Below are positions 33,970-42,084 of a stretch of DNA of 64,000 nucleotides, piece after piece. A program made the position numbers and the translations under genes. This DNA comes from Streptomyces sp. MUM 178J (lineage in GTDB: Bacteria; Actinomycetota; Actinomycetes; Streptomycetales; Streptomycetaceae). Below the pieces are notes generated by a model. That model ran no database searches, was not told the DNA's origin, and saw only the letters and a list, made by a program, of their open reading frames with translations. The stretch spans positions 1 through 64,000 of the forward strand of contig NZ_JADWYQ010000022.1 of assembly GCF_022414575.1 (NCBI RefSeq). The letters run 5' to 3'. Every line of letters begins with the position of its first letter. The first letter of the stretch is position 1.

Positions 33970-36900
33970 ATGCGGGACAGCCACCGGGCGGATGCCGAGC
34001 GACTGTTGGTGCGGGCAGTGGAGGAGGAGCTGCGGCGGACGGGCGGCCGCGGCGACTCCGGCGTGCTGCTGACACGCGCGCGGGCCGCGCTCGACGGCAT
34101 GGCGGCGGCCGCCCAGGAGGAGTACACGGCGTACGAGCGGGCGCTGGCCGAGGCGGAGGCCGGGCAGGAGCCCCTGTCCGCTCGCTTCAGCCGGCAGAAC
34201 GTGTCGACTCCGACGCTGGTGACGGCCGTTGCCGCGGTCGCGGCCGTCGGCGCGGACATGGCGTTGGGCACCGCGACGGGCACCGCCCTGAGCGCCGGAG
34301 CCGTGGTCGCGGTCGCGGGGGCCGCGACCACGGTCGCCAGGGTGACCGCCGCCCATTGGCCCGCCGCGCACCGCAGGGCAGCTGTTCTCGGCCGCCCCGG
34401 CGGCCCCGAGCAGCTGAGGCTGCAGTGGCTGACGGCGCTGGAGGTGCGGGGCATCCGGCCGTTCCTCGACCAGCAGCGGATGCTCGCCTCCACCACCCGT
34501 ACGGGGTCCAAGAAGGCGGACGTCGTACGGCAGCCGCAGCTGCGCGGCGGGAACCGCAGCGCCGCCGCACGCCGCCGGTCCGCACTGGAGCAGTCGTTCG
34601 CGCATCTGCCGCAGCCCGAAGGGCCGTTCGCCGGCCGCCGCGACCAGCTGACGCAGATCGCCCAGTGGGTGCACGCCGCCCGGGCCTCGACGCGGACCCG
34701 GCCCACGGTCGTCGTGCTGCACGGCGCTCCCGGCGCGGGCCGCACCACGCTCGCGGTGCGGGCGGCTCACCACCTCAAGGACCAGTTCAAAGGCGCGTGT
34801 CTGGTCGACCTCCGCGGCGGGAGCGAGCATCCGCTGTCCACCCGCGACGCCCTGCTGCATCTGCTGAACCGGCTGGGCGCACCGCGCGAGCAGCTGCTGT
34901 TCCGTGAGCGCGCCGCCGAACGCACCTCCGCCGAGCAGCAGGTGCGGCGGCTCGGCGAGCTGTACCACCAGCATCTGACCGGCGTGCCGGTGACCGTGGT
35001 GCTCGACGACGCGAGCGACCCGGAGCAGGTGCGCGCGCTGGTGCCGGAGCGGTCCGACAGCCTGGTGCTGGTCACCTCCCGCGAGCGGATGAAGTTCCCG
35101 GACGACCTGCCCGCCTGGGTGCACGAGCTGTCCGTGGACCCGCTGGACCCGGCCGCCGCCGAGGAGCTGCTGCGGGCGTCCGCGGAGGGCCGGGAGACCG
35201 GACCGTACGACGCTCAGGCCGCCGAGCGGGTGCGCGAGTTGTGCGCCGGGCTGCCGCTCGCGCTGCGCATCACGGGCTCCTCGCTCGGCCCCGCTCGCTC
35301 CCTGCGACAACTCGCCGCCGACCTCGCCGCACCGCAAGGCACCGCCACCGCATCCGTATCGCAGGGCCCCGCCGGCCCATCCGTATCGCAGCGCACCACC
35401 GACCCCGCCGCACCGCAGGGCACCGCCCACCCCTCCGTACCGCAGGGCACCGCCACCGCATCCGTGCCGCAGGGCGGCGACGATCCGCTGGAGTGCGCCC
35501 TGCGGCTGCGCTACGACGGGCTGCCGGAACCGGCCCGGCTGCTGCTGCGGCGGCTCGCGCTCGCCGGGCGGGCCTCCCTGGGCGCCGCCGCGGCGGCCGC
35601 GCTGCTCGCCGCCGACGACCAGGAAGCGCAGCAGCTGGTCGCCGAGTTGGCCCGCGCCGGCCTGATCGACCCGGTGCGCTCCGGCCGGTACCGGCTGCAT
35701 GACGCCGTACGGGCCTTCGCCCGCGCCCGGCTGCTGGACGAGGAGAAGCCCGCCGATCGCACTGCCGCGCAGGAACGGCTGATCCAGAACTACGCGGAGC
35801 TGGCCGGCGCCGTGATCCACATGGTCGACGGAAAGCGGTCGACGCGGGCCGGCCGGTTCGGGGCGCACGGCTTCCCCTCCCTGGACGCGGCGCTGCGCTG
35901 GCTGGACGACGAGTCAAGCTTCATCACCTCCGCCCTGCGGCATGCGGAGGGCGTCAACCAGCAGGCGGTGCTGAACCTGCTGGGCGCCCTGTGCGACTAC
36001 TGCCTGCTGCGCGGCGACCTGTACCGCCTCGGTGAGATCAGCGAGCTGTCGCAGGCGGTGGGCCAGGGGCTGCTGGAACGTTCGGTGCAGTACCGCACCG
36101 GCATCGCCGCCCGCCAGCTCGGCGAGCTGGACACGGCCCGCACCACCCTGACGTCCGTCGTCGGCCTCTACCGCGAGGCGCACAACGAGCCGGGCGAGGC
36201 GCTGGCGCTCTGCTCGCTCGGCATCACCCTGCACCACCAGGGCAATCTGACGGAGGCGGCGGCAAAGCTGCGGGAGGCGGCAGCCCTCCAGTCCGCGGAG
36301 GAGCGGTCCGGCGACCGGGCCTGGTCGCTGCACGCACTCGCCGCCGTGGAACGCGACCGGGCGAACCTGGCGGAGGCGCTGACCCTGCTGGCCGACGCCA
36401 TGGAGCTGCACCGGGAGAACGAGTCCCTGCACGGCGAGGCCTGGACCCACTTCCAGCTGGGACAGGTGTGCCTGCGGATGGGCGATGTGCCCCGCGCGGA
36501 GACGGAGCTGCGGGCCGCGCTGGAATTGTACGGGCGCACCCGTGACGGCAGAGGCGAGGCCTGGGCGCTCACCCAGCTCGCCCGGGCCCGCCTGGTGGAC
36601 GGCGACGCGTCGGCGGCGGTGGACCAGCTCCGCCAGGCCCTTTCTCGGCACCGGGACAGCGAGGACGCACGCGGCGAGGCATGGACCCTGTACTACCTGG
36701 GGCAGGCGCTGGAGGAGCGCGGCGACCGCGATCAGGCGGTGCGGGAGCTGGAGCGGGCGCGGACGATGTTCTCGCGGATGCGGGATGTGTACGGGCTTGC
36801 CTGCTCCCGTCACCACTCGGGCCGGGTCACCCGGGACCAGCGCGCCGCCCGCACCGGCAGTCTGCGGAACTCGGGCTTCGCCCGCCAGCTGCTGACCGAC

Positions 36901-37338
36901 GCCCGCGCGGACTTCACCCGCATCGGCGTGGCGCACGGCGCCGCCTGGACCTGTCTGGAGCTGGCGGTGATCGACGCGGGCAACAACCGGGCCGCCCAGG
37001 CGCTTCAGCTGTGCGACGAGGCGGGCGTGCTGTTCGCCTCGTACGGGGACCGTCGCGGCGCGGACTGGGCGGCGTTCCTGCGCTGCACGCTGCTGCCGTA
37101 CGCCTCTCCCGGCGGCTCCGAGGTCGGCGCCGCCGTCGCCGAGGAGGAACTGGCCCGCCTCCTGGCCGCCCCGCACCCCTTCCGCGACGCCAAGCTGGAG
37201 GACTGCGCGGAGGCCCTCTCCGTGATGCTGACCCGAGGCATCCGCCTTGAGGACGGCTGGCAGGCCTGGGCCCTGGGCATGGTCCCGACCCGCCACGCGC
37301 GTGAGGTCATGGGGGTGCCGGTGGGCGCGGAGGGATAG
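33970..37338 (+). CDS. NB-ARC/TPR signal-transduction ATPase (STAND)
   Basis: Encodes 1122 residues from an ATG after GGAGGGGG. Residues about 80-125 are very hydrophobic Ala/Val-rich and could enter a membrane. The NB-ARC P-loop is VLHGAPGAGRTTLAVRAA near residue 255, followed by VTVVLDDA as Walker B and ELCAGLPLALRITGSSL. Repeated TPR units fill residues about 680-1000 (HGEAWTHFQLGQV, RGEAWALTQLARA, RGEAWTLYYLGQALEE). It resembles AfsR-type regulators without a DNA-binding domain. A repeated Ala-Pro-Gln-Gly-Thr linker near residues 455-505 is unusual. The input signal is unknown. Confidence 0.85.
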   Translation: MRDSHRADAERLLVRAVEEELRRTGGRGDSGVLLTRARAALDGMAAAAQEEYTAYERALAEAEAGQEPLSARFSRQNVSTPTLVTAVAAVAAVGADMALGTATGTALSAGAVVAVAGAATTVARVTAAHWPAAHRRAAVLGRPGGPEQLRLQWLTALEVRGIRPFLDQQRMLASTTRTGSKKADVVRQPQLRGGNRSAAARRRSALEQSFAHLPQPEGPFAGRRDQLTQIAQWVHAARASTRTRPTVVVLHGAPGAGRTTLAVRAAHHLKDQFKGACLVDLRGGSEHPLSTRDALLHLLNRLGAPREQLLFRERAAERTSAEQQVRRLGELYHQHLTGVPVTVVLDDASDPEQVRALVPERSDSLVLVTSRERMKFPDDLPAWVHELSVDPLDPAAAEELLRASAEGRETGPYDAQAAERVRELCAGLPLALRITGSSLGPARSLRQLAADLAAPQGTATASVSQGPAGPSVSQRTTDPAAPQGTAHPSVPQGTATASVPQGGDDPLECALRLRYDGLPEPARLLLRRLALAGRASLGAAAAAALLAADDQEAQQLVAELARAGLIDPVRSGRYRLHDAVRAFARARLLDEEKPADRTAAQERLIQNYAELAGAVIHMVDGKRSTRAGRFGAHGFPSLDAALRWLDDESSFITSALRHAEGVNQQAVLNLLGALCDYCLLRGDLYRLGEISELSQAVGQGLLERSVQYRTGIAARQLGELDTARTTLTSVVGLYREAHNEPGEALALCSLGITLHHQGNLTEAAAKLREAAALQSAEERSGDRAWSLHALAAVERDRANLAEALTLLADAMELHRENESLHGEAWTHFQLGQVCLRMGDVPRAETELRAALELYGRTRDGRGEAWALTQLARARLVDGDASAAVDQLRQALSRHRDSEDARGEAWTLYYLGQALEERGDRDQAVRELERARTMFSRMRDVYGLACSRHHSGRVTRDQRAARTGSLRNSGFARQLLTDARADFTRIGVAHGAAWTCLELAVIDAGNNRAAQALQLCDEAGVLFASYGDRRGADWAAFLRCTLLPYASPGGSEVGAAVAEEELARLLAAPHPFRDAKLEDCAEALSVMLTRGIRLEDGWQAWALGMVPTRHAREVMGVPVGAEG

Positions 37339-37400
37339 CGCCCCGCCGCTGACGAGAACCGCCGTAGCGGTCCCGCAGCGGCGCGGCCGCCGCGGGACCG

Positions 37401-37460
37401 GGTCCCTGCGGAGACCGCAGGGACCGCAGGGACCGCAGGGACCCACGGAGCCGCAGGGGT
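37401..37460. repeat. Short tandem repeat, intergenic
   Basis: Near-perfect copies of a 9-base unit (GACCGCAGG) lie between the convergent NB-ARC gene and the small membrane protein gene. They can fold on themselves and may act in transcription termination, but no T-run is present. Confidence 0.5.
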
Positions 37461-37489
37461 CCGGGGGTGAGAAGCCCCCGGCAATGGGA

Positions 37490-37723
37490 TCAGGCCGTGC
37501 CCGGCGCGTCCTTCTTCGACGGCGTCGCCGCCCCCGGCTCCGGCGCCTCCTCGAAGTTGACCCGCCCCATGTGGCGGTTCATGGACTTCATCAGGAACCA
37601 CACCCCCACCGCCAGCGCGGCGAAGACGAGGAAGCCGAGGACTCCGGGCGTGACCTTGTTCTCGTCGAGCTCCTTGGCGAGCGGTACGAGATGCGTCGCT
37701 GCGATGTGTGCGCTTGCGCTCAT
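37490..37723 (-). CDS. Small single-span membrane protein
   Basis: Encodes 77 residues from an ATG at 37723 that overlaps the end of mca by one stop region, so the pair is coupled. One membrane span is clear (GVLGFLVFAALAVGVWFLM), with a basic segment MKSMNRHMGRV on one side and a charged tail. Proteins of this size follow mca in several actinobacteria from memory, but no function is established. Confidence 0.75.
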   Translation of the reverse strand: MSASAHIAATHLVPLAKELDENKVTPGVLGFLVFAALAVGVWFLMKSMNRHMGRVNFEEAPEPGAATPSKKDAPGTA

Positions 37724-37724
37724 G

Positions 37725-38606
37725 TCAGGCATTGTCCCGGACGCCCGCGAAGAGGTCGTCCTCGGGGAGGGAGGTGTCGACGAGCGACTTCGCGAGCTCG
37801 TACTCCTCCGTCGGCCAGACCTCCTTCTGGATCTCCATCGGCACCTTGAACCAGCCGCCGTCCGGGTCGATCTGCGTCGCGTGCGCGATCAGCGCCTTGT
37901 CGCGGATCTCGAAGAAGTCCGCACACGGGACGTGCGTGGTCAGCGTCCGCTCCGCGCGCTCGAACTCCTTCCAGCGCTTGAGCCACTCCCCGTACGGGGA
38001 GTCCATTCCGCGTTCCAGCAGCGCCTCGTGCAGCGCGAGCGTGCGCGGACGGTTGAAGCCCTGGTTGTAGTAGAGCTTCTGCGGCTGCCAGACGGGCCCG
38101 AACTCGCTCTCGGGGAACTTCTCCGCGTCCGCCGCCCCGTCGAAGGCCACCATCGTGATCTTGTGGGTCATGATGTGGTCGGGGTGCGGATAGCCGCCGT
38201 TCTCGTCGTACGTGGTGATCACCTGGGGCCTGAAGGAGCGGATGGACTCCACCAGCCGCCCCGCCGCCTTGTCCACGTCCTCCAGTGCGAAGCAGCCCTG
38301 CGGCAGCGGAGGCAGCGGGTCGCCTTCGGGCAGGCCGGAGTCGACGAAGCCGAGCCACTCCTGGCGTACGCCGAGGATCTCCCGGGCCTCGTCCATCTCT
38401 CTCTTGCGGACCTCGTGGATGTGCTCCTCGATATAGGCGTCACCCTGGAGCTTGGGGTTGAGGATGGAGCCGCGCTCGCCCCCCGTGCAGGTCACGACCA
38501 GCACGTCCACCCCCTCGGACACATACTTGGCCATCGTGGCCGCGCCCTTGGACGACTCGTCGTCGGGATGGGCGTGGACGGCCATCAGTCGCAGCTGCTC
38601 AGTCAA
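37725..38606 (-). CDS. mca: Mycothiol S-conjugate amidase
   Basis: Encodes 293 residues from a TTG at 38606 with GAGG upstream; family proteins begin TEQLRLMAVHAHPDDE, and an ATG at 38624 is an alternative. MAVHAHPDDESSKGAA holds the zinc ligands (HPDD), with YPHPDHIMTHK giving the later His. Mca cleaves mycothiol-toxin conjugates to a mercapturic acid and GlcN-Ins in detoxification, and is found only in mycothiol-producing actinobacteria. This supports the host assignment. It is divergent from the DUF4307 gene. Confidence 0.93.
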   Translation of the reverse strand: MTEQLRLMAVHAHPDDESSKGAATMAKYVSEGVDVLVVTCTGGERGSILNPKLQGDAYIEEHIHEVRKREMDEAREILGVRQEWLGFVDSGLPEGDPLPPLPQGCFALEDVDKAAGRLVESIRSFRPQVITTYDENGGYPHPDHIMTHKITMVAFDGAADAEKFPESEFGPVWQPQKLYYNQGFNRPRTLALHEALLERGMDSPYGEWLKRWKEFERAERTLTTHVPCADFFEIRDKALIAHATQIDPDGGWFKVPMEIQKEVWPTEEYELAKSLVDTSLPEDDLFAGVRDNA

Positions 38607-38704
38607 AACTCGATCCTCGTTCATCCGTCACATTCGGAGACTTCTATAGTGACCGAACCGGGGGGCGGAAAATTCCGGCGTCCGGCCCGTGGAAAGGGAC
38701 GATC

Positions 38705-39109
38705 ATGAGTGCGGTGCGGCAGCAGCTCCCGGAGGGCCGTTACGGCCGCTCGGCGGATGAGCGCGCGGACCGCAAGCTCAAGGTCGTCGGAGCGGTGCTG
38801 GGCGTCGGCCTGGTGGCGATGGTCGGCTGGTTCGGCTACGACTACATCGCGGGGCAGAAGATCAGCGCCGAGATCATCAAGTTCGACGTGACCTCCGCGG
38901 ACGAGGTGCAGGTGCATCTGGAGGTGCGCAAGGACGCGGACGCGACCGGAAGCTGCGTGGTGCGCTCCCGCTCCGAGGAGGGCGTCGAGGTCGGTCGTCT
39001 CGAGGTGCCCGTCGACCGGCCGGGGCAGGCGCGGATCGACCGGGTGGTGAAGGTGCGTACGACGGCCCAGGCGACCAGCGCCGAGCTGGTGGGCTGCCAC
39101 GCCCGCTGA
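38705..39109 (+). CDS. DUF4307 membrane protein
   Basis: Encodes 134 residues. An N-terminal Arg-rich cytoplasmic part (LPEGRYGRSADERADRKL) is followed by one membrane span (VVGAVLGVGLVAMVGWFGYDYI) and an extracytoplasmic beta domain containing SCVVRSRSEEG. This is the DUF4307 architecture, regularly found between mca and greA in actinobacteria. Function is unknown. It starts about 100 bases from the divergent mca gene. Confidence 0.88.
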   Translation: MSAVRQQLPEGRYGRSADERADRKLKVVGAVLGVGLVAMVGWFGYDYIAGQKISAEIIKFDVTSADEVQVHLEVRKDADATGSCVVRSRSEEGVEVGRLEVPVDRPGQARIDRVVKVRTTAQATSAELVGCHAR

Positions 39110-39120
39110 GGCCCCGGTTC

Positions 39121-39210
39121 GACGGACCCGGCCGACGGACCCGCGACGGTCCGGACCCGGCCGACCCGGCTGCCGGACCCGGCCGACGGGCATGGCCGAC
39201 GGGCACGGCT
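39121..39210. repeat. Intergenic imperfect tandem repeats
   Basis: Repeats of CCGGCCGACGGAC-type units fill the first part of the gap between the DUF4307 gene and greA. Nothing else is recognised here. The rest of the gap should hold the greA promoter, ending in AAGGAG just before the GTG. Confidence 0.5.
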
Positions 39211-39424
39211 GATCTGCCCGACTGCCCGACCGGCCGGCTCGCCCCGGACCGCGCCCGGCCGACCCGGTTACGTAGGCGATGACCTGCGCATACGTCATTC
39301 TGATGGCTTTCGTCCTCCCTCTTTGGGCCCGGAATTGTTAGGCTCGTGGTTTCGCCCGCTCATGGAGGACCATTCTTCTGGGTAGGGCGATGCTTTGTAT
39401 TCCCAGTACCTACAAGGAGCACCT

Positions 39425-39922
39425 GTGACCCAGACCAGCGAGAGCGTCACCTGGCTCACCCAGGAGGCGTACGACCAGCTCAAGGCGGAGCTGGAGTACC
39501 TGTCTGGTCCCGCGCGCGTCGAGATCGCCAAGAAGATCGAGGCTGCGCGTGAGGAGGGCGACCTGCGGGAGAACGGCGGGTACCACGCGGCCAAGGAGGA
39601 GCAGGGCAAGCAGGAGCTCCGTGTGCGCCAGCTGACCCAGCTCCTGGAAAACGCCAAGGTGGGCGAGGCTCCGGCGGATGACGGCGTCGCGGAGCCCGGC
39701 ATGGTCATCACCGTCGCCTTCGACGGCGACGAGACCGACACCCTCACCTTCCTCATGGCCTCGCGCGAGTACGCGAGCGGCGACATCGAGACGTACTCGC
39801 CGCAGTCCCCGCTCGGCGCCGGTGTGAACGGCAAGCGGGTCGGCGAGGAAGCGGAGTATGAGCTGCCGAACGGCAGGATGGCGATGGTGAAGATCATCGA
39901 AGCTAAGCCGTACACGGGCTGA
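39425..39922 (+). CDS. greA: Transcription elongation factor GreA
   Basis: Encodes 165 residues from a GTG preceded by AAGGAG. The N-terminal coiled coil is LTQEAYDQLKAELEYL, then REEGDLRENGGYHAAKEEQGKQELRV with the acidic tip that enters the RNA polymerase secondary channel. The C-terminal globular part ends SPQSPLGAGVNGKRVGEEAEY. It stimulates transcript cleavage in backtracked polymerase. The gene is monocistronic, closed by a strong hairpin. Confidence 0.95.
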   Translation: MTQTSESVTWLTQEAYDQLKAELEYLSGPARVEIAKKIEAAREEGDLRENGGYHAAKEEQGKQELRVRQLTQLLENAKVGEAPADDGVAEPGMVITVAFDGDETDTLTFLMASREYASGDIETYSPQSPLGAGVNGKRVGEEAEYELPNGRMAMVKIIEAKPYTG

Positions 39923-39944
39923 CCCGGACCGAGCGCCGGACGAC

Positions 39945-39988
39945 GGCGAGGGGCCGCTCCCGCAGAGTTGCGGGAGCGGCCCCTCGCC
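39945..39988 (+). terminator. Strong terminator after greA
   Basis: A perfect 20-bp stem (39945-39964 with 39969-39988) and a GAGT loop follow the greA stop by 22 bases. There is no T-run, as is common in streptomycetes. It can serve both greA and the convergent ABC transporter operon. Confidence 0.85.
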
Positions 39989-40014
39989 ATGTCACAGGCG
40001 TCGGCTTACCGGGG

Positions 40015-40887
40015 TCAGGCCGCGGCCGAGCGGTACTTGCGCACCGCCAGCGTCCGGAAGAACGCGATGATCAGGACCGACCAGATGACCGAGGCCAGGA
40101 TCGGGTGCTGCATCGGCCAGGCGTCCGGCGCCTTGTAGCCCGGCGGAAGGTTGCCGAACAGCTCACGGGCCGCCTGCACGGTGGCGCTGAAGGGATTCCA
40201 CTCGGCGATGTGCCGCAGCACCGTCGGCATGTTGTCGGAGGGCACGAAGGCGTTCGAGATGAACGTCAGCGGGAAGAGCCAGACCAGCCCGCCCGAGGTG
40301 GCCGCCTCCGGGGTCCGCACCGACAGGCCGATCACCGCGCCGATCCAGGAGAAGGCGTAGCCGAGGAGCAGCAGCAGGGCGAAGCCCGCCAGCACCTTGC
40401 CCGCGTTCTCATGGGTGCGCCAGCCGACGATCAGCGCGACGAGGGAGAGCACGACGAGCGTCAGCGCCGTCTGCACCAGATCGGCCAGCGTCCGGCCGGT
40501 GAGCACCGCTCCCCGCGCCATGGGCAGTGAGCGGAACCGGTCGATCAGGCCCTTGTGCATATCGTCGGCGATGCCCGCGCCCGCGCCTGCCGTGGCGAAG
40601 GTGACGGTCTGGGCGAAGATGCCGGCCATCAGATACTCGCGGTAGTCCGACGGCGAGGTGCTGCCCCCGACGGCGATGGAGCCGCCGAAGACATAGCTGA
40701 AGAGCACCACGAACATGATCGGCTGGATCAGCCCGAAGACGACCACTTCGGGGATCCGCATCATTCTGATCAGGTTCCGCCGGGCGACGACGAGGGAGTC
40801 GTTCACCGACTGGACGATGCCGCCGCGGGGGCGGGGGGCCGCGGGCAGGGCGCCGCCGCCCTGGGTCTTCGTGGCGGTGGCGGTCAC
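40015..40887 (-). CDS. ABC-2 type permease (DrrB-like)
   Basis: Encodes 290 residues from a GTG that overlaps the ATPase stop (GTGA). Six membrane segments are expected. The family pattern includes VVFGLIQPIMFVVLFSYVFGG near residue 50, MAGIFAQTVTFATAGAGAGIADDMHKGLIDRFRSLPM near 100, and PLTFISNAFVP. This matches DrrB-type export permeases for drugs or lipids. Together with the upstream ATPase it forms a two-gene exporter whose substrate is unknown. Confidence 0.92.
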   Translation of the reverse strand: MTATATKTQGGGALPAAPRPRGGIVQSVNDSLVVARRNLIRMMRIPEVVVFGLIQPIMFVVLFSYVFGGSIAVGGSTSPSDYREYLMAGIFAQTVTFATAGAGAGIADDMHKGLIDRFRSLPMARGAVLTGRTLADLVQTALTLVVLSLVALIVGWRTHENAGKVLAGFALLLLLGYAFSWIGAVIGLSVRTPEAATSGGLVWLFPLTFISNAFVPSDNMPTVLRHIAEWNPFSATVQAARELFGNLPPGYKAPDAWPMQHPILASVIWSVLIIAFFRTLAVRKYRSAAA

Positions 40888-41879
40888 TTCACGGCCTCCT
40901 TCTGCTGCGCCGCGCCGTCGGCGCCGGTCTCGGTCTCGGTCTCGGCCGCATGACCGGTGAGGGATATGAACACATCGTCGAGCGTGGGCCTGCGCAGCCC
41001 GATGTCGTCGATCTCCACCCCCCGGGCGTCCAGCTCCCTGATCACCTCGGCCAGCAGCTTGGCCCCGCCGGTGACGGGCACTGTCAGCTTTCTGGTGTGG
41101 TCGGCGACGGCGACCTCGCCCTTGCCGAATCCTGCGAGGACCTCGCGGGCCGGGGCTATCTGCTCGCTCACATGAACGACCACCTCGACGCGCTCACCGC
41201 CGGTCTGCGCCTTGAGCTGGTCGGCGGTCCCGCGGGCGATGACCCGGCCGTGGTCGACGACGCAGATGTCATGGGCCAGCCGGTCGGCCTCTTCGAGGTA
41301 CTGGGTCGTCAGCAGCAGAGTCGTGCCGCCGTCGACGAGCTCCTCGATGACCTCCCAGAGGGCCTGGCGGTTGCGCGGGTCGAGTCCGGTCGTGGGCTCG
41401 TCCATGAACATCACCGGCGGGGAGACCACCAGTGCGGCGGCCAGGTCCAGCCGGCGGCGCATGCCTCCGGAGTAGGTCTTGGCCGGGCGGTCGGCGGCGT
41501 CGGCGAGGTTGAACCGCTCCAGCAGCTCGGCGGCGCGGGCTTTGGCGTCGCGTGCGCTCATCTGGTAAAGCTGGCCGACCATCTGAAGGTTCTCACGCCC
41601 CGTCAGATACTCGTCGACGGCGGCGAACTGACCGGAGAGGCCGATGGAGCGGCGCACCTCGTTGGGATGCTTGAGCACGTCGATGCCCGCGACGACCGCG
41701 CTGCCGCTGTCGGGCTGCAGAAGGGTGGTCAGAACCCGCACGGTGGTGGTCTTGCCGGCGCCGTTCGGGCCGAGAAGTCCCAGAACCGTGCCTTCGGGGA
41801 CGTCGAGATCGACGCCGTCCAGAGCCCGTACGTCGCCGAAGGTCTTGACCAGGCCTTCGGCGTAGATGGCGCCTGGCAT
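40884..41879 (-). CDS. ABC exporter ATP-binding protein (DrrA-like)
   Basis: Encodes 331 residues from an ATG with GGGAG upstream. Walker A is GLLGPNGAGKTTTVRVL, the signature is YSGGMRRRLDLAAAL, Walker B is VMFMDEPTTGLDPRNR. A C-terminal extension of about 90 residues (RRPTLDDVFISLTG) is typical for DrrA/DUF4162 ATPases. It drives the DrrB-like permease encoded downstream. The upstream gap carries inverted repeats that could bind a TetR- or PadR-type repressor. Confidence 0.93.
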   Translation of the reverse strand: MPGAIYAEGLVKTFGDVRALDGVDLDVPEGTVLGLLGPNGAGKTTTVRVLTTLLQPDSGSAVVAGIDVLKHPNEVRRSIGLSGQFAAVDEYLTGRENLQMVGQLYQMSARDAKARAAELLERFNLADAADRPAKTYSGGMRRRLDLAAALVVSPPVMFMDEPTTGLDPRNRQALWEVIEELVDGGTTLLLTTQYLEEADRLAHDICVVDHGRVIARGTADQLKAQTGGERVEVVVHVSEQIAPAREVLAGFGKGEVAVADHTRKLTVPVTGGAKLLAEVIRELDARGVEIDDIGLRRPTLDDVFISLTGHAAETETETGADGAAQQKEAVK

Positions 41880-41998
41880 GGAGAGTCTCCCAGAGTGGCA
41901 GGTGGATGGGTGGGCTTGGCTGTCGTGAGCAAATCCTGGATATGCCGTGTTTCCCCCGCATGACAGGACGAAGCCGCGACAGCAGACACCACGTTAAC

Positions 41999-42045
41999 GC
42001 GATACATCGCGATACTCAAATGGTTTTTTTCGCGACTGTGTCGCG
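41999..42045. promoter_or_regulatory. Candidate operators for the DrrAB-like operon
   Basis: GCGAT-AC-ATCGC (41999-42010, repeated in part to 42015) and CGCGAC-TGT-GTCGCG (42031-42045) are two inverted repeats flanking an AT-rich run with seven T's. They lie about 120-165 bases upstream of the ATPase start, where a promoter is expected. No regulator gene is adjacent that is an obvious partner. Confidence 0.5.
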
Positions 42046-42084
42046 TCTTGCCGCCCAACGCCGGGACGCCGCGGACGGACAGGC

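Noticed and set aside
33129..34748. 539-codon open frame on the minus strand
   Set aside because: Lies opposite the MerR and NB-ARC genes and has a Ser/Arg/Pro-rich translation with no family signal.
39945..39988. Structured RNA or riboswitch after greA
   Set aside because: A simple perfect stem with a four-base loop at a convergent gene end is explained as a terminator.
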